Source: Cryptomeria japonica (Eukaryota; Streptophyta; Pinopsida; Cupressales; Cupressaceae). From it: DNA of 64,000 nt. Of this stretch, positions 57,901 through 64,000 are shown piece by piece. Both the position numbers and the translations under genes were made by a program. The stretch is from positions 331,509,302 to 331,573,301 of the forward strand of contig NC_081413.1 in NCBI RefSeq assembly GCF_030272615.1, written 5' to 3'. Under the pieces are notes generated by a model. It was not told the origin of the DNA. It saw only the letters and a program-made list of their open reading frames with translations, and made no database searches. How positions within the stretch are numbered: the stretch's first letter is position 1; every line of letters begins with the position of its first letter.

Positions 57901-58693
57901 AGAAGAAAAGTGAGTTTTCTCCTTTGACTTCGGCTAGAGTAGCTTGTGTTTTCTTCCTTTCTGGACAATTCCTGTGAGTGTGCCCATATTTGTCGCATTT
58001 GTAACACTGAATTTTAGACATATCTCTTTTCTGATGGTTTTTATTTCCTCTCTTCTGTTTGGAGAACTTTTTCTTTTTGTTGAAGGTTTTTGTATTAAGT
58101 GCTTGGATTTCTCCTTCTTTATTTGGCCCTAATCCTCTTGAGATTAGTCGAGATTCCTCTTGAAAGCACTCATTCTTAAGTTGTTCAAATTTGGGTAAGG
58201 GGGGTGTTCTGCTAATACATTGAATGTAGGATTCCCATGAAATTAGTAATCCTCTTAGGGCTATGAGAGAGATTTCTTGATCATCTACCTCATTTCCAAT
58301 AGTTTGTAATTGGTCTTTTACTTCAGATATCCTTGAAAAGTATGTAGATATTGTATCAACTTTATTCATCTTTATGTTTAAAAGTTGTTGTTTCAAGGTT
58401 AACATTCTGCTCGCATTGTTAACTTCATATGTATTTTTAATGGTTTTAAATACTTCATATGCTTTAGGCAGTCTGGCTATAGATGGAAGAATATGATCTT
58501 TGACTGAGTCAATAATTATTTTCTTTGCTTTATTATTACGCCTTTTCCAGGTAGATTTCTCTAGTTCATCATTTGGCATGTCTAGATTTTCTTCTATGTA
58601 AGGTTCTTCAAGAATGGCAATGATTCGTATCTTCCAGGAAACGAAGTTGGAGGCTCCTTCGAGTCTATCTTCCACTCTCATATTACTTGACAT
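54896..58693 (-). CDS. Copia gag-pol polyprotein, 1,265 codons
   Basis: Polyprotein that would supply particle protein, protease, integrase, RT and RNase H. Domains: gag (VEDRLEGASNFVSWKIRI) from residue 7; CCHC knuckle CYKCDKYGHTHRNC at about 229-242; protease IVDSGASRHITG near 279; GAG-pre-integrase LWHKRLGHL near 409; integrase Asp 474 (HSDLCGP) and Asp 539 (RSDNGGEY); the third catalytic residue at 575, exactly 35 residues after Asp 539, is Lys (GVAKRKNR), not Glu. RT follows with QMDVKIAFLNG and YVDD at 993-996; RNase H has SDSDWAG and a five-residue tandem duplication (TTGCC twice) from 15 bp at 55158-55187. The frame ends early by a shift near 54926. The start ATG follows the 5' LTR and primer site by about 120 bp. 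There are no other stops. Confidence 0.95.
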   Translation of the reverse strand: MSSNMRVEDRLEGASNFVSWKIRIIAILEEPYIEENLDMPNDELEKSTWKRRNNKAKKIIIDSVKDHILPSIARLPKAYEVFKTIKNTYEVNNASRMLTLKQQLLNIKMNKVDTISTYFSRISEVKDQLQTIGNEVDDQEISLIALRGLLISWESYIQCISRTPPLPKFEQLKNECFQEESRLISRGLGPNKEGEIQALNTKTFNKKKKFSKQKRGNKNHQKRDMSKIQCYKCDKYGHTHRNCPERKKTQATLAEVKGENSLFFLALSSEINTNKNTWIVDSGASRHITGFKNQFETLNGHSSEEVTIGDNSTYPVKGIGTCTIKLRNGVSLQLKDVLFVPGIKRNLVSISGLADQGYRVTFNEDKVLLWPKNTNIKNAITVGSRDGSLYKLCSDQKEALNLEVSNNNELWHKRLGHLRYSALSNIKKITSRLPQLKSEHTGICKGCALGKNVKVSFPSSEHKSKVILELIHSDLCGPMSTPSLTGSLYYIIFVDDYSRKTWIYFLKCKDSNEVLSKFKEFKALVENQSGKKIKVLRSDNGGEYTSDNFKDFCNSVGIKREYTVPYNPQQNGVAKRKNRTIIEAAKAMMHDQDLHTSFWAEASNTAVYIQNRCPHSVLENITPEEAFTGNKPDLSHLRIFGCPVYIHVPKEKRTKLEPSGKRGIFIGYSENTKGYRIYIPGKKSVEISRDVKFEENTTLKEPEDDNITKEEEDHITEIERENIIENSEPSDTEREDIIRAFEPLVDENIETLNNKKRPLRARKMIEENNVEPNEISKENKRTRTLKCYAALLTELTNSEPTNVREALSKQAWKDAMVEEYQSILKNGVWDIVPRPKDKSVVSSKWLFKIKYASDGSVEKHKAHFVARGFSQKAGIDYEETFAPVARYTLVRTIIAIAASKGWKIHQMDVKIAFLNGSIEEEVYIEQPEGFTIRDKNCYVCKLKKALYGLKQAPRAWYARIDNYLSKLGYSKNLADPNIYFKVSNGNMIILVLYVDDLLITGEDNLIEKCKQDLTAEFDMKDLGLLHYFLGLEVWQKKNYIFLNQGKYTTDILTRFGMMECKPLATPMETNLHKLKIEAEDLEPIDPTLYRQIVGSLMYLVNTHPDICYGTNVLSHFMCEPKKIHLMAAKHILRYLRGTIGLGLKYENVEIQLEGYSDSDWAGSTTDRKSTTGCCTTGCCFSLGSAMISWFSRKQLAVAQSSIEAEYMAASMGAREAVWLRKLLFGLFGKTLNSTIIHCDNQSCIKLSVNPVFHNRSNILRSLITT

Positions 58694-58811
58694 TTTGAAT
58701 ATTTTCTTAGTCGGATATATCCTCTACGTATATAGCCTCTGCATCGATTTGTTATTTACTTCCGATAAATGCTTATGGGTAATATGGCTGTCTAATTTAT
58801 TCTCTTAATAT

Positions 58812-58827
58812 GCTGGCTCTGATACCA
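58812..58827 (-). other. Primer-binding site of the young copia element
   Basis: TGGTATCAGAGCCAGC on the minus strand, directly after the 5' LTR end; complementary to the 3' end of initiator tRNA-Met as usual for plant copia elements. Confidence 0.93.
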
Positions 58828-59123
58828 TGTTGTGAAATATGGATCGAAGAATAATGACAGCGATTCTGGAAGACTGATTGTCGTGAGTTATTTATCGTCT
58901 CCATCATTGAATCCGGTTTAAATACAAGAGGAAAGGTTGCCTACGTAGGGACATGTCCATATGTGGCAGTTGCCACGTATGGACATGCCCCTACGGAGGC
59001 AACCGTTCATAACAATTAGTTTGTTTATGTTTAATTTCCGAACTGTATGCTCTGTTAATATATCACTCTCCAGATAATAACCGATTTACCATCAGTTAGA
59101 TTCACAAGGGCTATATCTTAACA
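58828..59123 (-). repeat. 5' LTR of the young copia element
   Basis: 296 bp, same limits as the partner copy, followed on the right by the AAGAT duplication. It contains the hairpin (58936-59003) and the TATA-like box (58917-58924), so it is the copy expected to promote transcription. Confidence 0.96.
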
Positions 59124-59956
59124 AAGATGAGTGTGTGATTTCAAGTGGAGAAGGAGTTGCAAGAGAAATCTCTGGATCATCTAGACACGCAAGTTCTGCA
59201 TCATATTCAAACTCCTCTAAGGTATCATCATCAAAGGCAAGATTGTCAACGTCATCAAGTACAATGAGGCAATCTAATACAAGATCGTCTAGGAATGGAG
59301 GATTATGTGGATCTCCAAAAATCTCCCAAACCGTGGTCCAAACAATCTATGGACACCAAATTCCTCAAGTTTAATTATAGTCTCTCTGAAGATGCTTTCC
59401 TAAAACTAGAATCAATCAATCCTATAATATGATCATTCTTATTACCCCAAACAAATTTCTTCCATTGTGTCTCTAGCTTAGGAATGAATCCATAAAGATG
59501 AGGCAACAAATTAAGCCACCTACAATGTGTTAGAATGCCCAATTGCCAAGACTCATTATTGTCCTTAGCCAAACTAATTACAGAAGGATGAGTTGCATAA
59601 CCCATGATTACAAGAATGATACACTTCTCAAAAGATAAAATCAAAGATCAATACATGAAATGTAGCTGATATGAATTGATTAGATCAAAGCAACGCTTCC
59701 CCAACAACCCAAATCTCTAAGTAATCCTCTAGGATGCAAATATAGAAAAAAATAAACAACAGATACCAAACATACACCGACCACGCAGAGGAGTAACAAA
59801 CGGATGATGCAGAAAGGTACCATCCGCAAACAAATTACGCCAACAAATATGCCAAAATTCACATGATATTTCACGCACATAGGGGAGGCCAATTTTTTCT
59901 AACACCAACAAGGGGTCATACAATATGGCAGAGTAAAGATCTATATGGTCATACAA
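59124..59956 (-). pseudogene. Unrecognised ORF of the non-autonomous element
   Basis: Minus strand: an upstream open piece (59956-59729; YSAILYDPLLVLEKIGLPYV) is followed by a frame with ATG at 59605 (or 59644) to a stop at 59375, reading NNESWQLGILTHCRWLNLLP, HLYGFIPKLETQWKKFVWGN and then HIIGLIDSSFRKASSERL. After a frame change an acidic stretch continues (LDDVDNLAFDDDTLEEFEYD, LDDPEISLATPSP) to 59124, where the copia element cuts in; it resumes at 54063 with DWDSYLFGIASLFVES and SLLFDDSHDTTIVTSSLSLE. The amino-acid composition looks like real protein. I recognise no family. Confidence 0.5.
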
Positions 59957-60307
59957 ATTTCGCTAACAAGAAGAGAAAAACCTCAATGCCCCTAGACCAA
60001 AGTCTCCAAAATTGACAATTTGACAGAAGATCCTTAGGTTTTTGGGCCTTCCAAATGCAATGGAAGAGTTAGATTTGGCCCAAAGTACCCCAAAAATTCA
60101 GCTAGCTTTTGTATATTGCAGCTTCAAAACCTACTTGAAACCCATGCAAATCTAACAAAACATGATGAAATTCGACAAAACGAAAGGCAAACCAAACTTT
60201 CTTTGACGCCCTAGATTCAACCATGAGGTCCTTGAAACACCAATCTGCACCCAACAAATTTTTCTAGCCTAATGATGTCCCTCATATCTAGGAAGGAATA
60301 TGCAGCA
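59957..60307 (-). other. Leader of the non-autonomous element
   Basis: Sequence between the primer-binding site and the first coding-like segment. No long frame; stops in all minus frames. Confidence 0.5.
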
Positions 60308-60324
60308 CTACAACTTTGATACCA

Positions 60325-60691
60325 TGTAGGAAAAAACGATGACTCCTCAACACCCCCAAAATCCCTACAAGATCAAAACAACTTCCACAAGAAAGAATGG
60401 CAAGAATAGCTTGCATAATAAGGATGCATGAAATGATTGATTGAATATGAAATATAAAATGAGATGCATTGCTTATAAAGGGAATGTGTGATGTGGTATG
60501 ACTAACTAATATTAAATGCATAGGTAAATAAAGGTCATAGAGATAAGATATGATGTGTCTTATCTAGACAACTAAGACTTCTAGAACGACACATAGGACC
60601 TAAGAAAACTTAAGTCATGCAAATAAGTCACCTACTAGAAACTAGCTAGGTACAAATCTTTACAAGGTAGAAAACCTTATTCACACCAACA
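60325..60691 (-). repeat. 5' LTR of the non-autonomous element
   Basis: Forward-strand limits are TGTAGGAAAAAACG and CACCAACA. The primer-binding site lies directly at 60324 and below, read on the minus strand. Confidence 0.8.
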
Positions 60692-60696
60692 TCAAC

Positions 60697-61300
60697 CAGA
60701 TTTTGCATAGTGGGATGTAGAAACTTACCCTAATTATCCTTCTTAGCTTGGCAAAGGATACATAGCAGTGTTCCACGGAAACGCGTTTCCCTCCCCTCAG
60801 ACCCAAGTCCCCTCGTCCCCGAAACCCATCCCCCAAACTTTTTCCCTTTGTCCCCCCGTCCCCAAAGCTCGTCCCGCCATCTCTTCCCCCCCAACGGTCG
60901 TGGAACAATGATACATAGTGACAATTTTTTAGATAGATTTACCTACTTTATTAGCAAGCTTGCTTGAAATGAAATGTGATTTAGCACATGAAACAAAGTA
61001 AGCTTATACACCTTACAATCTTTCTGGATCTTATTGGTGTTTGGCCGTCCATCATAGATTGTGTGTTGGTCATACTAGAATGGATGTCAAGGAAGAAGAT
61101 CTAAATGATCCAATGGTGTTGCATCACATTCGACTATATTGTGGAAAGGCTCAATAGCAAAAGGTGATTGCAGAAATATTCTTAATGAATTTATGAGGCC
61201 CATGCTTTTGTATCCAACCCAAATGCTATTATTGAGGACAATCATAAGTGGGAATTTGGAGTGCAATGGCAAACTTTTTTATTATAGAAAAAAGTCAACT
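60697..61300 (-). pseudogene. Gypsy protease and linker segment of the split element
   Basis: From right to left on the minus strand: LGWIQKHGPHKFIKNISAI, CDATPLDHLDLLPSH, FWYDQHTIYDGRPN, KLTLFHVLNH and CQAKKDN, ending with HPTMQNLVE at 60697, which joins to VNSNVFKEPK at 52905. The pattern DVxPxDxxxLLLGHPFxYDRxxIYDG is that of gypsy proteases. A small MITE interrupts the linker at 60766-60910. Confidence 0.75.
60766..60910. mobile_element. hAT-type MITE, 145 bp
   Basis: Ends CAGTGTTCCACG and (other strand) CATTGTTCCACG form a 12-bp terminal inverted repeat with one mismatch. The 8-mer ATACATAG flanks it exactly (60758-60765 and 60911-60918). An 8-bp duplication and CA...TG ends are hallmarks of hAT elements. 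The inside is unusually GC-rich and strand-biased (runs such as GTCCCCCCGTCCCC). Confidence 0.88.
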
Positions 61301-61499
61301 TCCATTGTAAATCATCAAGACGGACATGTTTTTTCTTGATTTAAGAGTTAATAAAAGATAGATTCTTGAGCTGCCTAAAGTAGTTCTCAATCACGAATAA
61401 AAGGGTAGGGTTGGGCTCTACATGATTGTCAATTTCCACTATGAATGGATCATCAGCATTTGCTTTCTCTTGCTGCTCTTCCATAAGGAGATTTTTCCC

Positions 61500-61620
61500 C
61501 TTTCTTATATTGGAGCACCTTGCACCTCAAAATAGAATGACCCTAGAGCTTGTGATAGGTACAAAATTTACTTTTGTTACTAATTGCAAGGGGGGGAAAC
61601 TGATATGGAGGTTTTGACTA
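61500..61620 (-). pseudogene. Gypsy gag end with knuckle-like motif
   Basis: Minus-strand reading KFCTYHKL*GHSILRCKVLQ, a C-X2-H/C...GH..xxC arrangement as in plant gypsy gag C-termini, followed by GRAARESKC. Short and mutated, but in the right place just before protease. Confidence 0.5.
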
Positions 61621-63086
61621 GCCATAGGGTCAATGGATGGCTTAGAGGTACCATATTAAATCCAATTTTAAAGCCTAAAAAATTCTATCCAAATATTGAA
61701 CATCCAACACAGCCAACTCTTTATGGAGAATACAGAGAAGACCTAAAAAATTTAACAGTAATTACACCTTCAGCATTGAAAACATTGAACTTGACCAAGG
61801 GCATGGGTTCAGTACGGGTTCATCTCTAGGTACACCCAGCGAACTACCTGGGCAACCGGGTTCCCTGTGGGTCCTTTACAGAAGACTCATAGGGAACCTA
61901 GGCACTCAAGCAGTACCCTAACCGTACCCAGGGCATACCCAATACTGATTATATAAGCAAATTTTACTTACATATTGGTTTTTTAGAATGTAAGGAATTG
62001 ATCCTTACTACAATGTGATAGTTGATGGGGACAAAAAATGCATCGAACCTTACTACAATGTGACAGTTGATGGGAACAAAAATTGCAGCTGTTGTAACAT
62101 TGCTATTCATCCAACATATTCATTTTTTGTCGCAACCAATTATTTAATGAAGACGCTGGTCATTTTTGTATTTTTGTGGAATGCAACACTTTTTAATGAG
62201 CTAAAATGTTACACATCACATCTATGCCTGGAAAAGAGGCAGATTGTGTCTCCAATGTGTTCCAAAAGAAGTCATTTGAGCTTTCTTTCACTAATTTTGG
62301 ATATGATATTATATACCATTTTCCATAAGGCTATAGAACAGAATTGCTCTATTATATCAGCCCTTTAAATCTTTGTAATGAGTACTAGCTATGTCACATT
62401 TATCTGTTAGAGCATTTTACCATTTCTTCTTGATTCCTCCGCTACTAATAGATTGATTTTCTCAAGTTCTAGAAGGAATTTGAAGAAAAGAGTTGAGAAT
62501 CCTTTGAGTCCTGGGGTTTTGTGCTTGTTGAAGGAGAAACCCATATACTATAGTTCTATTTCCATAATTGACTGCATAAGTTGATCATTGTCTGATTCAA
62601 TCACAACATTTTCAGTACTCCAAACTAAGCTTCAATGACTTGAAGCACCAAATCAGCTGCCCACAATCAGTAAACTCATACTAGAATGTTACTTATCTAT
62701 CACCACTTGTAAATAGGGACAGCGAGTAATCCCATACTGAAACTGTATATCTTTCACATGATAAGACTGATAGACATGAATTTAATTTTTTGCAAATTAT
62801 GAATATGAGGTATTTAAACTAAGTTACCGGGTTCTTCCCCCTGACCCTCTGGTCCCGGTCCAGTTCGATACGCCTTTATGTTCGAAGCCGATACGCCTTT
62901 GTGTTCGATCAATCTGTCAATCCGGCATTAAAATTTCTCTTGCTCCATCGCAGCTTGGAAAAGCTTAAGGTTTTTAGGGTTTCCGTTTTAACGTTTTTCC
63001 TGCGTTTTACCACCGAATGCCTCTGATTTTCTGTTGTTTCACTAGCTGAAAGCTAGGTCAAATCTCGTCAGAATATTTCATATATC
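61621..63086. other. No gene recognised; repeat fragments
   Basis: A GC-richer patch at about 61800-61955 (GGGTACGG-type words on the minus strand) may be a MITE without clear ends. At about 61995-62085 a block of about 45 bp (CCTTACTACAATGTGA.AGTTGATGGG) is tandemly duplicated. At 62864-62910 a 23-bp word (GATACGCCTTTATGTTCGA) is repeated twice. Open frames 61584-61829 and 62015-62368 lack recognised domains. Confidence 0.4.
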
Positions 63087-63182
63087 CCGACTGTCAGAAG
63101 TTAATATTTTTATATTTCATATAGTATATGTATCCCAACTGTCTGAAATTAATATTTTTATATTTCATATGGTATATGTATA
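63087..63182. repeat. Tandem duplication of about 48 bp
   Basis: CCCGACTGTCAGAAGTTAAT and CCCAACTGTCTGAAATTAAT each open a unit that continues ATTTTTATATTTCATATrGTATATGTAT. Four or five differences between the units. Confidence 0.75.
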
Positions 63183-63183
63183 C

Positions 63184-64000
63184 CATAGTTACAAGCCTCG
63201 GACTCGCCTCGGACTCAGCAAGCTGATTTTTGACTCGGACTCGGCAAATTGAAAAACCCAAGAAATTCAAATATTTTTAACGATTTTAAACTTCTTTCAT
63301 GCATTTTTTTATAAATTAACATTAAAGACACAATAATCTCATCAAATAGAAGCACATACACAAGTTTACATTGATCACATAAGTATAAATGTAAATTTTA
63401 GGCTTGCGCTAAAAGAAATAAGCTAAACTAAATAACACATTAGAAATATAGATAGTGCCAAATGTCTACAATATACATGGAATATGAAATCCATGTCATC
63501 AAAAGTTCAAAACATATATCAACATAAAAGCTAGAGCCTAGAGGCTAGAAATCTAAAGCTCAGAGGAGCCAATATCAGTGATCGCTCGACTCCATAATTC
63601 GAGGCCCAATGCTCACACTCACACTACCACAAACCACTACTTCCCGATCCAGGAAATGGAGGCCGAGGATTTGAAGAAGCCTCTCCACCAATGGCTGCCA
63701 TTTCTTCCATTTGCTTCCTTTTTAATTCTTTTTTCTCTTTAAAATCCTCTAATTGAGCTTGCACTTCACGTATAACCTCAAGGGGTGCTTTTTTGCATGG
63801 GTTTGCATCCTATTTGTGCAATGTGATATTTCAGCCGGTTAATACCTCCCCCAGTATATTTTGTTTTGCAATAAATACATGTTACTTCTTTTTTTGATCC
63901 AGGGATGCCATGTTTCCAAGCCTTATCCTGTCTAACTGGGGCACCACTTCCACTACCGGTAGGTTGAGACATTACGTTGCAATATATTATAAATGAAAAC
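63184..64000 (-). pseudogene. hAT-family gene start with BED zinc finger, truncated and frameshifted
   Basis: ATG at 63972 opens SQPTGSGSGAPVRQDKAWKH, then a BED finger with VTCIYCKTKYTGGG (Cys pair) and NRLKYHIAQIGC (His), the N-terminal DNA-binding domain of plant hAT transposases. After the finger the frame is shifted by one base near 63808; in the other frame it continues APLEVIREVQAQLEDFKEKK and MEEMAAIGGEASSNPRPPFP to about 63620. The transposase core does not follow, so the copy is internally deleted. On the left, 63184 starts CATAGTTACAAGCCTCGG and a cluster of GACTCGG words, possibly the element's other end. The element runs off the window on the right. Confidence 0.75.

Larger units (their letters stand above)
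54064..59123 (-). mobile_element. Young, nearly complete Ty1/copia element
   Basis: 5,060 bp on the minus strand with 296-bp LTRs that differ at only 3 positions (all transitions) and an exact AAGAT duplication (54059-54063 and 59124-59128). The primer-binding site and polypurine tract are in place, and there is one long gag-pol frame of 1,265 codons plus a frameshifted end. It is the youngest insertion that can be dated by LTRs in the window. It lies in the non-autonomous LTR element. Two defects stop it from being autonomous: a Lys at the integrase catalytic Glu, and a one-base loss near the RNase H end. Confidence 0.96.
52911..60691 (-). mobile_element. Non-autonomous LTR element with unrecognised coding relics
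   Basis: Direct repeats 52911-53292 and 60325-60691 act as LTRs (roughly 90% identical by eye over the readable parts). The pentamer TCAAC flanks both outer ends (52906-52910 and 60692-60696). A primer-binding site TGGTATCAAAGTTGTAG (60324-60308) follows the 5' LTR and a polypurine tract CTTAAGGGAGGG (53304-53293) precedes the 3' LTR, so the orientation is minus. Without the copia inserted at 54064-59123 and its duplication, the element is about 2.7 kb. The interior has no gag, RT or integrase but does have coding-like segments of an unknown protein. It interrupts a gypsy pol. Confidence 0.8.
46661..61620 (-). mobile_element. Old Ty3/gypsy element split by nested insertions
   Basis: Minus strand, from right to left: gag end with a CTYHKL.GHSILRCKVLQ knuckle (about 61500-61590), protease region with GWIQKHGPHKFIKNISAI, CDATPLDHLDLLP and WYDQHTIYDGRPN (about 61050-61250), linker ending near 60697, RT start (VFKEPK, YRFSQIESAEIKNQI) at 52905-52700, RT middle with CFMKIDLT and a degraded VCLTDT in place of xYLDD to 52278, then VHLDLDKVKAL at 48129 and RNase H (PFEINIDPSNYAIGAVL, about 47870-47905). 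The text joins across each inserted element, which proves they entered this copy. Its left part (46661-47600) is only weakly readable. LTRs were not found. Confidence 0.8.

Noticed and set aside
61800..61955. MITE with GGGTACGG-type ends
   Set aside because: The ends do not pair convincingly and no target duplication was seen.

Overview
The window looks like nuclear DNA of a seed plant with a very large, repeat-filled genome, most likely a gymnosperm (conifer-like). Reasons: it is AT-rich, has almost no intact genes, holds many Ty1/copia and Ty3/gypsy copies of different ages nested in each other, and the one clear host gene (a plant PTEN2-type phosphatase) has exons more than 5 kb apart and upstream exons that I cannot find in the next 28 kb. 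The species itself cannot be read from the sequence.

Layout. 1-9.5 kb: a copia 5' fragment (A) interrupted by a complete but defective copia element (B, 2976-9473) with 1.28-kb LTRs, no integrase core and a frameshifted pol. 9.5-16 kb: AT-rich DNA with LTR-like pieces. 16.1-21.3 kb: a heavily decayed Ty3/gypsy polyprotein on the minus strand. 22.5-27.9 kb: a 5.4-kb field of degenerate telomere-like CCCTAAA repeats, broken by a LINE-type ORF1 relic and a GC-richer insert. 28.5-35.8 kb: the last four coding exons of PTEN2 on the minus strand; its introns carry a truncated copia LTR/gag piece and a hAT transposase relic.

39.2-42.3 kb: the most puzzling locus, one minus-strand reading frame of about 1,010 codons broken only by two in-frame stops, encoding a protein I do not recognise. 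It is followed by a stretch dense in TCGA/TTTCATCGAAA motifs, then a copia gag relic on the plus strand with its own primer-binding site.

44.7-61.6 kb: a stack of nested insertions. An old minus-strand gypsy element (gag end about 61.6 kb, protease about 61.1 kb, RT 52.9-52.3 kb, RNase H about 48 kb) was split by (i) a 4,142-bp solo LTR (48131-52272, exact GTACC duplication) full of spaced hairpin repeats, (ii) a non-autonomous LTR element (52911-60691, TCAAC duplication) with unrecognised coding relics, which was itself split by (iii) a young, nearly intact copia element (54064-59123, AAGAT duplication, LTRs differing at 3 of 296 positions), and (iv) a 145-bp hAT-type MITE with an 8-bp duplication. 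A further solo LTR (44745-46660) at the left edge contains a tRNA-derived SINE with a perfect 14-bp duplication. The right edge (63.2-64 kb) holds the start of a BED-zinc-finger hAT gene.

No bacterial-type systems, CRISPR arrays, rRNA or functional tRNA genes were seen. The candidates for something undescribed are the three-segment frame at 39-42 kb, the non-autonomous LTR family with its own ORF, and the giant hairpin-bearing LTR.
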